Origin: Bacteroidota bacterium
GTDB taxonomy: Bacteria; Bacteroidota; Ignavibacteria; UBA10030
Length of the DNA stretch: 38,900 bases
Reading direction: 5' to 3'
Assembly: GCA_021813905.1 (NCBI GenBank)
Contig: JAKAJH010000031.1
Coordinates: 1-38,900, forward strand
Shown piece after piece: positions 1 to 8,944 of the stretch. Under the pieces are notes generated by a model. It made no database searches. It worked only from the letters and a program-made list of their open reading frames with translations, and was not told the DNA's origin. Each line of letters opens with the position of its first letter. Positions within the stretch are counted from its first letter, which is position 1. Made by a program: the position numbers and the translations under genes.

Positions 1-44
1 TTAAACTGCCGGTCGTAGACCTTCCGTTCCTTGCTTCCTTCCAT
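1..44 (-). CDS. Transposase OrfA, N-terminal fragment (cut by window edge)
   Basis: Only the first 14 complete codons are in the window. They read MEGSKERKVYDRQF on the minus strand from an ATG at 44. An AGGAGG ribosome site lies at 51-56, six bases upstream. The basic start followed by a 'K-x-Y-D-x-x-F' segment resembles the beginning of IS3-family OrfA helix-turn-helix proteins, which bind the element's ends. The gene runs off the left edge, so length, frameshift site and OrfB cannot be judged. It could be another basic N-terminus, but the neighbouring IS-like terminus supports the call. Confidence 0.5.
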   Translation of the reverse strand, partial: MEGSKERKVYDRQF

Positions 45-111
45 GCCAGTCCTCCTGTCTCTCCCGAAGATACTGGCTTTTCTCCTTGTCTATCAAATGG
101 GGTAAGGTCCA
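1..111 (-). mobile_element. Edge of an IS3-like insertion sequence
   Basis: The left edge carries the start of a minus-strand gene with a strong ribosome site. Outside it is a short leader ending near 111 in a terminus that reads, on the minus strand, TGGACCTTACCCC followed by ATTTGATAGACAAGG. Termini beginning TG, with a C-rich run and a 'TAGACA' segment about 60 bases ahead of orfA, are typical of IS3-family elements. The rest of the element, and hence the second terminal repeat and target duplication, lies outside the window. The family assignment is inferred from layout and a 15-residue peptide only. Confidence 0.5.
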
Positions 112-182
112 ATCATTGACGCCGTTACTGAGACAAGTGAGGACTACGAGTATTCCGCTCGCTTCAACAAAGGATATATTAC

Positions 183-743
183 ATGGACGTGTTCTCGCTA
201 ATTCTTGAAAGCGCGATCTCTTGGGGTGTCGGTCGCATGCTAGACACTGTCGCCGGATGCGGCAATTGCGGACATCGTCATGACGCCAGTGTGGAGAATG
301 AGTCCACAGGGCTAATCATCTGCCCGAGATGTTCCGGCAGACTCGATCAATACACCAATGCGACTGATCACACTGTCCAAGCGAATGGCGCAATCGCGGC
401 CGCACAAACCTCTGGCATTCACTGGGATTCCTGGGGCGGTTTCTGGGACTCACCGTTCAACCCACATTTTCGAGTTGATTGTGTCAACAGCAAATACCAG
501 GATTTGGTTGCACGTCTCATTCTTTCAGAATTTCAAGGTGAGGAGTTTCAGAGTACCGACATCATCCTTCGCCCCAATGCCGAACGAAACTACTGGGATG
601 ATCTGTGGTGGAAGGTGCCCAAAAACAATTTTCCAATAGGAAGCGGCACTTTTGCGTTAGATGTCTTTCTTTTCAACACTTGGGGTGACGAGCTTCATCG
701 AGCACGTTCACTCGGACAGTGGACCCGAAGTGAGTCCTCTTAG
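183..743 (+). CDS. Zinc-ribbon protein of unknown function (cassette gene)
   Basis: This 186-residue protein is not recognised beyond its N-terminus. Residues 26-50 hold two CxxC pairs (C26/C29 and C47/C50), a layout that normally binds one zinc as a ribbon. The first 22 residues are fairly hydrophobic but not a clear signal peptide. The rest, from about residue 75, is rich in Trp and Phe and looks like a small globular domain. The start has AAAGGA ten bases upstream. The gene is the first in a row of same-direction genes separated by attC-like sites: its stop at 743 is followed, 66 bases later, by the site at 810-956. G+C is visibly lower than in the rest of the window, fitting acquisition as a gene cassette. 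No function is assigned. Confidence 0.7.
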   Translation: MDVFSLILESAISWGVGRMLDTVAGCGNCGHRHDASVENESTGLIICPRCSGRLDQYTNATDHTVQANGAIAAAQTSGIHWDSWGGFWDSPFNPHFRVDCVNSKYQDLVARLILSEFQGEEFQSTDIILRPNAERNYWDDLWWKVPKNNFPIGSGTFALDVFLFNTWGDELHRARSLGQWTRSESS

Positions 744-809
744 CTCAGCCGGAATCCTGGCCTGAGAGAAATGCTGTTGCCACCAAGTCTCAATTGATAT
801 GGGCGCTTC

Positions 810-956
810 GCATAACACCCGCAACCACTCGCTCATTCGTCTGCAAAGGCTTGGTTGGGACTCGGTTCGGCGGGATGAATAGTATTCGCTCAACGCCGCA
901 CTCAGTCATGGAAAAGCGTGGTGTGCGGCGTTGCGTGGTTGCGGGAAACGTTATGC
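810..956 (+). repeat. Integron attC site 1 (147 bp)
   Basis: The outer boxes are GCATAAC (810-816) and GTTATGC (950-956), matching the R''/R' pair of integron recombination sites. Inside them, CCCGCAACCAC (818-828) is perfectly complementary to GTGGTTGCGGG (935-945). The spacer between outer and inner arm is 1 base on the left and 4 bases (AAAC) on the right, the asymmetry typical of folded attC sites. A second perfect hairpin sits inside: CAACGCCGCAC (891-901) with GTGCGGCGTTG (923-933). The expected crossover is after G950. The site follows the zinc-ribbon gene and precedes the glycosylase gene. Confidence 0.8.
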
Positions 957-981
957 GCCACCACGTTAAAGAGGGTAGAAT

Positions 982-1635
982 ATGCTGCAAGAAATGTTGA
1001 ATGAATTGGTCACCTGTACACGGTGCAGTTTTGCGAATAAACACTTTCCGCCTTTGGCGCCAGTTCGATTAGCAGAACATGCGAAGATAATGTTTGTGGG
1101 TGAGAATCCATCGTGGGAGTTCGGGCAAAGAGTTCCTTTTGACGGCATAACAAACAGCGGGCTCGCGCTGCACGAACACTACTTGGTTCCGCTCAGAAAG
1201 GCTTACGGGCTCAAGGAATCAGATTTGTGGATTACGGACTTGTTCAAATGTCGCTACCCAAAGGATGTGTACCGTCAGAAGGTCTCTCAACAAGAGTTGA
1301 TTGCCAAGAATGCGAACACGTGCGCAACAATTTGGTTGGTTCAGGAGATTCGATACACGCAACCCGTGGTCATCATTACGCTGGGGGACAAGGAAGTCTA
1401 CCAGAGATTACGAACGACATTCAGTTTGCCTGGCGCCGCCCGATTTGCTGATGCGGCTTACAAACTTAACGATATCGAAATCGCCGGACATCGATGCAAA
1501 CTACTTCCAGCGTGTCATCCGGACATCTCATTTGATAACTCCCGTAAGCCGATTCCGAGTCGGAAGTGGTCGAAACTGCACAGTGCTGAGTTTGTCAGTT
1601 CATTGCAGGGTGTGCTCGCACGTGGCGTCGCATAA
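982..1635 (+). CDS. Uracil-DNA glycosylase superfamily protein with Fe-S cysteines (cassette gene)
   Basis: This 217-residue protein resembles family 4/5 uracil-DNA glycosylases, which remove uracil from DNA in base-excision repair. Four cysteines fit the [4Fe-4S] ligands of that group: C12 and C15 (CxxC near the start), C90 and C114. Motif 1 is GENPS at 40-44, followed by a PFDG segment where the family has PFVG; the usual form is GExPG, so the last glycine is replaced. The C-terminal motif is ACHPD around 178-181, giving the conserved His-Pro. The start has GAGG about eight bases upstream. The TAA stop lies inside the outer box of attC site 2 (1630-1636), as is common in integron cassettes. 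The fold is well supported; activity on uracil is inferred, and another base specificity is possible given the altered motif. Confidence 0.8.
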   Translation: MLQEMLNELVTCTRCSFANKHFPPLAPVRLAEHAKIMFVGENPSWEFGQRVPFDGITNSGLALHEHYLVPLRKAYGLKESDLWITDLFKCRYPKDVYRQKVSQQELIAKNANTCATIWLVQEIRYTQPVVIITLGDKEVYQRLRTTFSLPGAARFADAAYKLNDIEIAGHRCKLLPACHPDISFDNSRKPIPSRKWSKLHSAEFVSSLQGVLARGVA

Positions 1636-1790
1636 CACGCCGCACTACGACGTTCGTTTTCTGAAAAGGCGAGTGTGAAACAGGTATTGGCTAAATGAAC
1701 AGACTCACTCAATGCGGTTTGTGGCCGGGCCTTGATGTGAGATTTGAATAAGCCACAAACCGCACTGCGTAGTGCGGCGAAACGTTAGGC
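1630..1790 (+). repeat. Integron attC site 2 (161 bp)
   Basis: The outer boxes are GCATAAC (1630-1636) and GTTAGGC (1784-1790), the latter an exact GTTRRRY core. The inner arms CGCCGCACTACG (1638-1649) and CGTAGTGCGGCG (1768-1779) are perfectly complementary over 12 bases, with unequal spacers of 1 and 4 bases. A further perfect 13-base hairpin lies in the middle (1713-1725 with 1752-1764). CAGGTATTG (1681-1689) is also the complement of CAATACCTG (1792-1800), just outside the site. The site overlaps the stop codon of the glycosylase gene. Expected crossover is after G1784, making the glycosylase cassette about 834 bp. Confidence 0.85.
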
Positions 1791-1844
1791 GCAATACCTG
1801 GCAACTCTGCTCGTGTCACACAGGCACAATGGACGAATAGACAA

Positions 1845-3215
1845 ATGCTCTACGACGTGTTTATCTGCCATGCGAGTGAGGACAAGGAAGACTTTGTTCT
1901 GCCACTCGCGAATGAACTCCGCAAGTCTCATCTCGAGGTGTGGTACGATGACTTCACGCTCACAGTTGGTGATAGCCTACGGGAATCAATCGACAAGGGT
2001 CTGGCAAAGTCCCGATTTGGTGTGGTTGTTCTTAGCCCAAGCTTCTTCCGCAAGAAGTGGCCAAGTCGCGAGCTTAACGGACTTGTTGCGAGAGAAATGA
2101 CTGAGCCTCGTGATCTCATTCTGCCCATTTGGCATCACGTATCGCAAGCGGATGTAGTCAAGTATTCCCCGCCACTTGCGGATCGTAGAGCAGTGAATTC
2201 AAAACTGGGCATCAAGGCGGTATGTACTGAACTTCTAAGGAAGCTGCGTCCGCAGGGAAGCCCGTTGATTGTCGCGCGGGATGAATTGCTCAACTTTGGA
2301 CTCAACCCGCCTGTCGTCACCGACGAATGGTGGCTCGATGTTATTGAAGCATCCAATCGAATCCCAGATTGGGGCATGATCCCTCCTGAGAATTCAACGT
2401 GGGGGCGATGGACCTTTCCGCTTCCGGAGTCTACTGCCGATCCAACCGACAGAGGCCTCAGACTTGCGTGGACTGCTATGCAGATGACGTGGGAGAAAGC
2501 TGCAGGCGAGCAACCGATCACTCAAATAACGAGACCAGAAGTTGTGCACGATTTCATTGCCTCACAGCCAGGTCTTGGTGAAGCCTGTCATAGATTCCCA
2601 AGAGTTCTAGCAAACTATGCCCCTCAGCTTACAATCAGAGGGCTTAGCGGGCCTTTTGACCACGAATTTGATCAGCTTTTGGCGAGCTCCGTTCGTCGCT
2701 CTGCCCGAAGCACATCTGGATCCGGGTTAACAAGCACTGGCTCGCCACCCTTGTGCGACGAGGAAATCGCGCTCAGGCATCCATCATTTGGCGACTATGA
2801 GCCAGACTCAATTGCTTGCCACTTCGTTCAGGGAGAATTGTGGGGCCCCAGTCCAAAATTCTATGAGATATTTGATTACTTGATTTGGTTCATGTCCTCC
2901 GATAGTTCCTGGTTGCCTGCAACCGTTCATGCTTTTCTGCTAGATGGCATGAGACAATGGAATCAATGGCTCGGCTCAAAAACCGATGAGAGCGATCCGC
3001 AGATCAAGGAGTTCCAGATGGCCCTCTTGAAGTCCCCTTCCTTCAAGTCGTTCAAATTAACTCGCAGATTGAGAAGCGGCCTAGAATCCTGGGTTGAAGC
3101 ATCCCTACATGCGATGCGATTGACGGACCATCCGTCATCGATTGTCGACAATTTCCTAGACGATGGCTTCATCGAATCGTTTTTCGCTGAGCGTCAGCGA
3201 AGGAGCAAGCGATGA
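1845..3215 (+). CDS. TIR-domain protein with unrecognised C-terminal region (cassette gene)
   Basis: Residues 1 to about 130 of this 456-residue protein form a TIR domain: YDVFICHASEDK at the start, a VWYDD strand, the GDSLRESIDKGL helix, and VVLSPSFF followed by WPSREL. E76 in the last segment occupies the position of the catalytic glutamate of NAD-cleaving TIR domains. The remaining 320 or so residues are not recognised. They are soluble, Trp/Ser-rich and carry no membrane segment. Bacterial TIR proteins with a separate C-terminal sensor region are often anti-phage NADases, so a defence role is a reasonable inference but is not shown by the sequence. The gene begins 54 bases after attC site 2. 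No strong ribosome site is visible before the ATG. G+C is lower than in the flanking chromosome, and no clear attC site follows the stop. Confidence 0.85.
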   Translation: MLYDVFICHASEDKEDFVLPLANELRKSHLEVWYDDFTLTVGDSLRESIDKGLAKSRFGVVVLSPSFFRKKWPSRELNGLVAREMTEPRDLILPIWHHVSQADVVKYSPPLADRRAVNSKLGIKAVCTELLRKLRPQGSPLIVARDELLNFGLNPPVVTDEWWLDVIEASNRIPDWGMIPPENSTWGRWTFPLPESTADPTDRGLRLAWTAMQMTWEKAAGEQPITQITRPEVVHDFIASQPGLGEACHRFPRVLANYAPQLTIRGLSGPFDHEFDQLLASSVRRSARSTSGSGLTSTGSPPLCDEEIALRHPSFGDYEPDSIACHFVQGELWGPSPKFYEIFDYLIWFMSSDSSWLPATVHAFLLDGMRQWNQWLGSKTDESDPQIKEFQMALLKSPSFKSFKLTRRLRSGLESWVEASLHAMRLTDHPSSIVDNFLDDGFIESFFAERQRRSKR

Positions 3216-3416
3216 CACTCAGAGTGCACGGTTATGGTAGAAACGTTGCCAGGCACTGCGCCCGACAAACGGCAAACCGGCGCTCCATTTTTACGAGATT
3301 GAATCATAACAGTCCAGTTGTAAGAGCGTTTTGCCGCACCAGGTTCTCGCTGGATGCGACGTGTGGAGACCAACCAACAATCATATAGGTTCTGAAGAGA
3401 ACCAAAGGAGGTGCTT

Positions 3417-3812
3417 ATGACATTCCGGACACTCCTCATCATCAAGGCGGTTGTGTGCCTTGTCTTCGGCCTGTTTCTACTCCTGGCTCCCGGAGCACTT
3501 CTGGGCATCCTTGGATCGACGTTGAATGACGGCGGAACGTTTACAGCACGCGAATACGGAGCCGCAATGATCGGTACTCTCTTGCTTGCGTGGTTTGCGA
3601 AGGACGTGAAAGCACCTGATGCAAGAGGCGCTATTCTCCTCGATCTCTTCGTGTATGATCTGATTGGAGTGATCATCACGGCGTCGGTGTCACTATCGGG
3701 AGTACTGAACATTCTCGGCTGGTCAATCGTCGTGGTCTATTTATTCTTTACACTAGGTTCAGCGTATGTTCTCTTGAAGGATAAACCGTTCGGTCAGGTG
3801 AAGATGGGCTGA
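3417..3812 (+). CDS. Small four-helix membrane protein
   Basis: This 131-residue protein has about four hydrophobic segments (roughly residues 5-30, 46-60, 72-92 and 97-120), joined by short loops. A charged AKDVKAPDAR loop lies in the middle. I do not recognise a named family with certainty; similar proteins are annotated as hypothetical membrane proteins. The ATG at 3417 is preferred over the GTG at 3411 because AGGAGG (3406-3411) sits five bases before it and overlaps the GTG. The next gene (4042-4431) encodes a protein of the same size, layout and opening (M-x-F-x-T), so the two look like distant paralogues. Confidence 0.7.
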   Translation: MTFRTLLIIKAVVCLVFGLFLLLAPGALLGILGSTLNDGGTFTAREYGAAMIGTLLLAWFAKDVKAPDARGAILLDLFVYDLIGVIITASVSLSGVLNILGWSIVVVYLFFTLGSAYVLLKDKPFGQVKMG

Positions 3813-3824
3813 GAGTATTCGGCG

Positions 3825-3915
3825 GCACAACGCGATCGGTACTGACCTTTGCCTGCCCGCCAGAGAAGATCGAGCGCGGCAGGCGGGGGCGAACGGTGTT
3901 GCCTACACGTTGTGC
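3825..3915 (+). repeat. Weak attC-like candidate overlapping a dispersed repeat
   Basis: GCACAAC (3825-3831) and GTTGTGC (3909-3915) form an inverted pair resembling attC outer boxes, 91 bp apart, just after the stop of the membrane-protein gene. The inner arms pair poorly. The middle is a copy of a dispersed inverted repeat (3849-3894, GCCTGCC facing GGCAGGC) that recurs at 11374-11418. It may be a degraded cassette site or chance. Confidence 0.25.
3849..3894. repeat. Dispersed GCCTGC/GGCAGGC inverted repeat, copy A
   Basis: GCCTGCC and GGCAGGC flank a short loop containing AGATCGAG, followed by GGGGGCGAAC. A second copy at 11374-11418 matches it at roughly three bases in four, including the AGATCGAG loop and the GGCAGGCGG right arm. 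Shorter GCCTGCC/GGCAGG pieces also occur near 8431-8450. This looks like a REP-type non-coding repeat. Confidence 0.5.
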
Positions 3916-4041
3916 GTCACTGCCGACTTGTGTGTCCTAACCTCCGGTTCCGGTTCGTGGCAAATGCAGCTCTTGGGCGGTACCTGCTGGCACTGTCGTC
4001 CTGAAAATCGCATCCGGTACCACCTGTGAAAGGTCGAGCCT

Positions 4042-5509
<1,468 letters not shown>

Positions 5510-5526
5510 CGCGCACCGCAGCGAAC

Positions 5527-5724
5527 GCATAACAGGTGTCGCGACAACGCGCACGTTCTGAGAACACAAAGGACAATCTTACAGGGAGCTTGAACAGTAG
5601 TGCTCGCTCCATTGTCTTTGCCGCGGGACTGGTATTGCAGCGCCGGCCACGCAGAAAGATCGGTCGTTCGCTCGAGTGGCGGTCGCCGCAAAAGACAGCG
5701 GCGTTGCTGCACCAAACGTTAAGC
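5527..5724 (+). repeat. Integron attC site 3 (198 bp)
   Basis: The outer boxes are GCATAAC (5527-5533) and GTTAAGC (5718-5724), an exact GTTRRRY core. The inner arms pair with a bulge: GGTG...CAACGC (5535-5550) against GCGTTG...CACC (5701-5713). The arm-to-core spacer on the right is AAAC, as in sites 1 and 2. The long central part contains further inverted sequence (TGTCTTTGCCGC facing GCCGCAAAAGACA). The expected crossover is after G5718. It marks the downstream edge of the recognisable array. Confidence 0.65.
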
Positions 5725-5776
5725 GCAATCCACACACCGGAGCGCCACGAAGTGGGCGCAGGGGGGACGATCAATC

Positions 5777-6319
5777 ATGCCTGATTCTCGGACACAATCT
5801 GATACGAAGTTCTTCCTCTTGTTCATCCCCGTCGCGTTCTTCACCTACCTCTTCCATGAATTCGGCCATTGGAGCGTCGGAGAGATCCTGGGGAATCCAA
5901 TGGCGTACAGTCTCAACAACGTCTGGCCGAGGGACGGCCACTATGTCCGGGAGGGTCACGCGCTGTGGGTGAGCATGGGCGGGCCGGCGTTCAGTATCCT
6001 CCAGGCAGCGATCGCCCTCCTGGTGATCGAGAAGTTCCGGACTCTCTTTGCCTATCCCTTCGCGTTCTTCCCGGCGTTCAATCGGTTCTTCTCGCTGGCG
6101 TTCGGCGGGTTCAGCAGGCAGGATGAAGCACGAATTTCCCTCCTGCTGGGGACCTGGAACTATCTGGTCGCCGTCATCGTGCTTCTGATCCTGATTTCAA
6201 TTACTATCCGCTGCAGTCGCAGGCTCGGCATCGGACTGAATATGAACGGCTACATCCTCACCGCCAGTACCGCGTGTCAGCTTCTGGTGATCGGGACGTA
6301 CGAACTTCTCAAGATATAG
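5777..6319 (+). CDS. M50-like membrane zinc metalloprotease family protein
   Basis: This 180-residue integral membrane protein has its first hydrophobic segment at residues 11-32. That segment contains HEFGH (27-31), the HExxH zinc motif placed inside a membrane helix as in site-2-type M50 proteases. A GGPAFS segment follows near 68-73, resembling the GGP-x-x-N loop of that family. Three more hydrophobic segments follow. The classical second motif (NxxPG/NxxDG) is not evident, so proteolytic activity is uncertain; small 'M50-like' membrane proteins of this size are usually of unknown function. The gene begins 52 bases after attC site 3, and the start is the first ATG after a G-rich stretch. 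Confidence 0.65.
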   Translation: MPDSRTQSDTKFFLLFIPVAFFTYLFHEFGHWSVGEILGNPMAYSLNNVWPRDGHYVREGHALWVSMGGPAFSILQAAIALLVIEKFRTLFAYPFAFFPAFNRFFSLAFGGFSRQDEARISLLLGTWNYLVAVIVLLILISITIRCSRRLGIGLNMNGYILTASTACQLLVIGTYELLKI

Positions 6320-6368
6320 CTCCGTCACGGTGTACGGGCTGCGCCGGACAAACGGTGAGTCCCAGCGG

Positions 6369-6396
6369 GATCTCGCGAAGGGATCCCTTCGGGACC
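6369..6396. repeat. Dispersed palindromic repeat, GGATCCCTTCGGGA type, copy A
   Basis: The core CGAAGGGATCCCTTCG (6376-6391) is a perfect 16-base palindrome preceded by GATCTCG. A second copy at 8397-8429 has the same order of elements: an upstream AAACGG, GGATCTC or GATCTCG, then the palindrome, then GGGA. Both copies lie in spacers between single genes and are followed by GCAGGC-rich sequence. This looks like a REP-like element. Confidence 0.6.
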
Positions 6397-6500
6397 GGCC
6401 CGCCTCCGCTTTCGCATCAGCAGGCAAGCCCGCCAAACAGCGCAACCGGTTTCCCGGACCCACACCCGTCATGATGTTGTATTCGCACAAGGAAATGCAA

Positions 6501-7265
6501 ATGTCTGAACCTGAGTACAATAAATCTCTCACTCCTGCCGGCGTCGATCCCAACTGGAAGAACATCTACAGGATCGGCGGTCTGGCTGCCGTGCTGATCC
6601 TGCTGACCTCCCTTGCCGAGATCCTGATCACATTCCTTCCGGGGGGCTATATTGCGCCTCTCTCCGTCACCGATTGGTTCGCACTGTTTCACAACAACTG
6701 GTTCCTCGGCCTTCGCAACCTCGGCCTGTTGAACATCGTCATGACCACGCTGGAGATTCCGATGTTGTTTGCGATCTATGCGGCACATCGGAACGCATTC
6801 GCGCCATACGCGACGCTCGCGCTGATCGTTGCCTTCCTCGGCATTGCGACGTTCTACGCGACCAATCGCGCGTTCCCCATGCTTGATCTCAGCGCCCGGT
6901 ATGCATCCGCATCAACCGCCGAGCAGAGGGCAACCATCGCGGCGGCCGGAGAGGCAATGCTTGCAGTCGGCAGGAGTCATTCACCCGGCACATTTCTCGC
7001 ATTCTTCCTGATCGAATCCGGCGCAATCCTGTTGTCGGTGGTGATGTTGCTCGGCAACATCTTCAGCAAGCCGACGGCATATTTCGGCATTGTGAGCTGC
7101 GGCTTGCTTCTGCTCTTTGACATATGCGTGTCATTCGTCCCGTCGCTTGCCGGTGCGATGCTGATCGTCGCCATGCTCGGCGGCATATCGGCAATGGTGT
7201 GGTACTTTCTCGTCGCCCGAAGGCTTCTCCAGATCGCATCTTCGCTCAACGCGGGCGGCCGTTGA
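6501..7265 (+). CDS. Multi-pass membrane protein of unknown function
   Basis: This 254-residue protein has about seven hydrophobic segments beginning at residue 26. A polar loop of roughly 25 residues lies near the middle (SARYASASTAEQRAT). It resembles the broad DUF4386-type group of uncharacterised membrane proteins, but I cannot assign a family firmly. The ATG at 6501 is chosen over upstream in-frame starts because AAGGA lies seven bases before it. The upstream extension also translates the dispersed repeat at 6369-6396, which argues against it. The gene stands alone, 180 bases after the M50-like gene. No binding or catalytic motif is visible. Confidence 0.7.
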   Translation: MSEPEYNKSLTPAGVDPNWKNIYRIGGLAAVLILLTSLAEILITFLPGGYIAPLSVTDWFALFHNNWFLGLRNLGLLNIVMTTLEIPMLFAIYAAHRNAFAPYATLALIVAFLGIATFYATNRAFPMLDLSARYASASTAEQRATIAAAGEAMLAVGRSHSPGTFLAFFLIESGAILLSVVMLLGNIFSKPTAYFGIVSCGLLLLFDICVSFVPSLAGAMLIVAMLGGISAMVWYFLVARRLLQIASSLNAGGR

Positions 7266-7510
7266 ACGCGCGCGCTCACTCGAAGCAGCAATGGGAGAAT
7301 CGGACCCGGCTCGTACTGGTCGGTCAAGGATTGGTGCCCACAGGGTCAATGCCTTCGGCAGCGGAAGACGGTTTCATCAGAGTGGTCTTCGGCGTACATT
7401 GAGGATGTTCACAACAACCGCTTCGTGAACACGTCAGAGGTTATCCGCACACGACGCACGATTGCAGCGTCAGAGGGAAACCGCATGGTCAACAGTCCGG
7501 CGATCATACT

Positions 7511-7999
7511 GTGAAGAAGAGATCCCTCGTTGTTCCGACGATTGTTCTTCGGGCTGTCGTTGTGCTCATCGGCGTCGGCGCTCTTGCTCTGATGCTTTGG
7601 GAACCTCACCTCGAAGGCAGAAACGCGCACGCGACGGTCTTTGAGATCTATTTCAAAGATCCATTCCTGGCTTACGCGTATTCAGCGTCCATTCCGTTTT
7701 TCGTGGCTCTCTATCAGGCATTCAAGGTGTTGGGATACAGCGGAGAGCATGCAGCCGTCTCGCAGGCGAGCGTGAAAGCTCTGCGGACCATCAGATTCTG
7801 TGCGGTCGCCACGATCGGTCTTGTTGCGATCGGAGAACTCTTTATGCTGCTGGGCGACAGCGATGATCGTGCGGGCGGGGTGTTCATTGGCATCCTCATC
7901 GCGTTCGGCTCTGCTGTCGTCGCCGCCGCGGCGGGAAGGTTTGAACGAATTCTGCAAAAGGCCGTGGAAAGAGGCTCCGAGAACGACTCGACAGGGTAG
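7511..7999 (+). CDS. DUF2975 family membrane protein
   Basis: This 162-residue protein has four membrane segments (about 8-30, 52-72, 93-114 and 122-142). It ends with LQKAVERGSENDSTG, close to the LLQ-x-A-x-x-x-x-SENDLTV tail characteristic of DUF2975. The VKALRTIRFCAVA segment before the third helix is also family-like. DUF2975 proteins are often paired with a small Cro/CI-type regulator gene directly downstream; here no such gene follows, only a repeat-bearing spacer. The predicted start is a GTG at 7511. The role of the family is unknown. Confidence 0.75.
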   Translation: MKKRSLVVPTIVLRAVVVLIGVGALALMLWEPHLEGRNAHATVFEIYFKDPFLAYAYSASIPFFVALYQAFKVLGYSGEHAAVSQASVKALRTIRFCAVATIGLVAIGELFMLLGDSDDRAGGVFIGILIAFGSAVVAAAAGRFERILQKAVERGSENDSTG

Positions 8000-8542
8000 C
8001 GAGAAGACAGTCGAGAGACCCGTACCATCGGGGCCGCCGAACGACGTGCTTCCGCGCCAGGCCGCGCCGCTCAGCCCTGCCCGTGGAGGATGCAGACCTT
8101 CGGGGACCTCGATTATGACGCTTCCATGGCGGACAGCGGGGACTTGAGTTCTGCAAATGATGACACTGAATTGCACAGCGATATTTGCGAAGAGACTTCC
8201 ATTTCCTATCGTGGAGTATCCGCAACGTTCCACGAACAGGCTCGGTCCGTGGTGCGCCAATTCCTTCAACATCAGTCGCTTTCCTATGATCCTGATTACA
8301 GACGAGGCAACCATCCTTTCTGTGTCGGTATGCGAGTTTGGACCGCGTCGTTTGGGTTGCATCGATGTTCCCAACGGTGCGCAGTCCGTTCACAAACGGA
8401 TCTCCCAAGGGGATCCCTTCGGGAACGCGCTGCCTGACGGCAGGCCTGCCCTGGCAATCGCTTCGCCGGGCTCGCGCCGGGGCCGGGACGCAAAGCGCAC
8501 GCGTGACCATCGAAACATCGACGAACCTGACGGAGATTCAAG
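8000..8542. other. Spacer without recognisable gene
   Basis: The 543 bases between the DUF2975 and DUF2200 genes contain open frames in several directions, but none gives a protein-like sequence. The only clear structure is the palindromic repeat at 8397-8429, followed by GCCTGACGGCAGGC-type inverted sequence. The spacer looks like decayed or repeat-derived DNA. Confidence 0.5.
8397..8429. repeat. Dispersed palindromic repeat, GGATCCCTTCGGGA type, copy B
   Basis: This is an imperfect palindrome around AAGGGGATCCCTT, preceded by ACAAACGGATCTCCC and followed by CGGGAACGCG. It matches the element at 6369-6396 in order and sequence of parts. A GCCTGACGGCAGGC inverted repeat adjoins it on the right. 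Confidence 0.55.
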
Positions 8543-8890
8543 ATGCCGAAGAATCGTGTCTTTGCGATGTCCTTTGCCAGCGTCTATCCGCTCTACGTTC
8601 AAAAAGCGGAACGGAAGAATCGCACGAAAGAAGACGTGGACCGGATCATCTGCTGGCTGACGGGCTACGACCGGGCCGGATTGCGCCGGCAGATCAACGA
8701 GGGGAACGATCTCGAGACCTTCTTTGCCCAGGCCCCGGCTGCTCAGAAGAACAGCTCGCTCGTCACGGGAGTCGTGTGCGGCATTCGCGTGGAAGCGATC
8801 GACGATCCGCTGATGCGACAGATCCGCTCCCTCGACAAGCTGATCGACGAGCTCGCCAAAGGAAAAGCGCTGGAGAAGATCCTTCGATGA
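8543..8890 (+). CDS. DUF2200 family protein
   Basis: This 115-residue protein matches DUF2200 over its whole length. [17 protein letters not shown] appears at residues 9-25, then [18 protein letters not shown] and the [10 protein letters not shown] segment. It ends in [28 protein letters not shown]-type sequence. It is small, soluble and cytosolic, and the family has no established function. The ATG has GGAG about nine bases upstream. The length is normal for the family and nothing is missing. The gene stands alone, like most others in this part of the window. Confidence 0.85.
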   Translation: MPKNRVFAMSFASVYPLYVQKAERKNRTKEDVDRIICWLTGYDRAGLRRQINEGNDLETFFAQAPAAQKNSSLVTGVVCGIRVEAIDDPLMRQIRSLDKLIDELAKGKALEKILR

Positions 8891-8944
8891 TGTTTCGCAA
8901 CGAGTGAACCCGCCATGCGCCATTGCCACTACTGATGTGACGAG

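Noticed and set aside
3230-3316. GTTATG and CATAAC inverted pair after the TIR gene, resembling attC core boxes
   Set aside because: The order is inside-out for an attC site (GTT box first, AAC box last) on either strand and there are no matching inner arms.
8157-8660. 167-codon plus-strand frame in the spacer before the DUF2200 gene
   Set aside because: It runs through the palindromic repeat and into the DUF2200 gene in another frame; no protein-like features.
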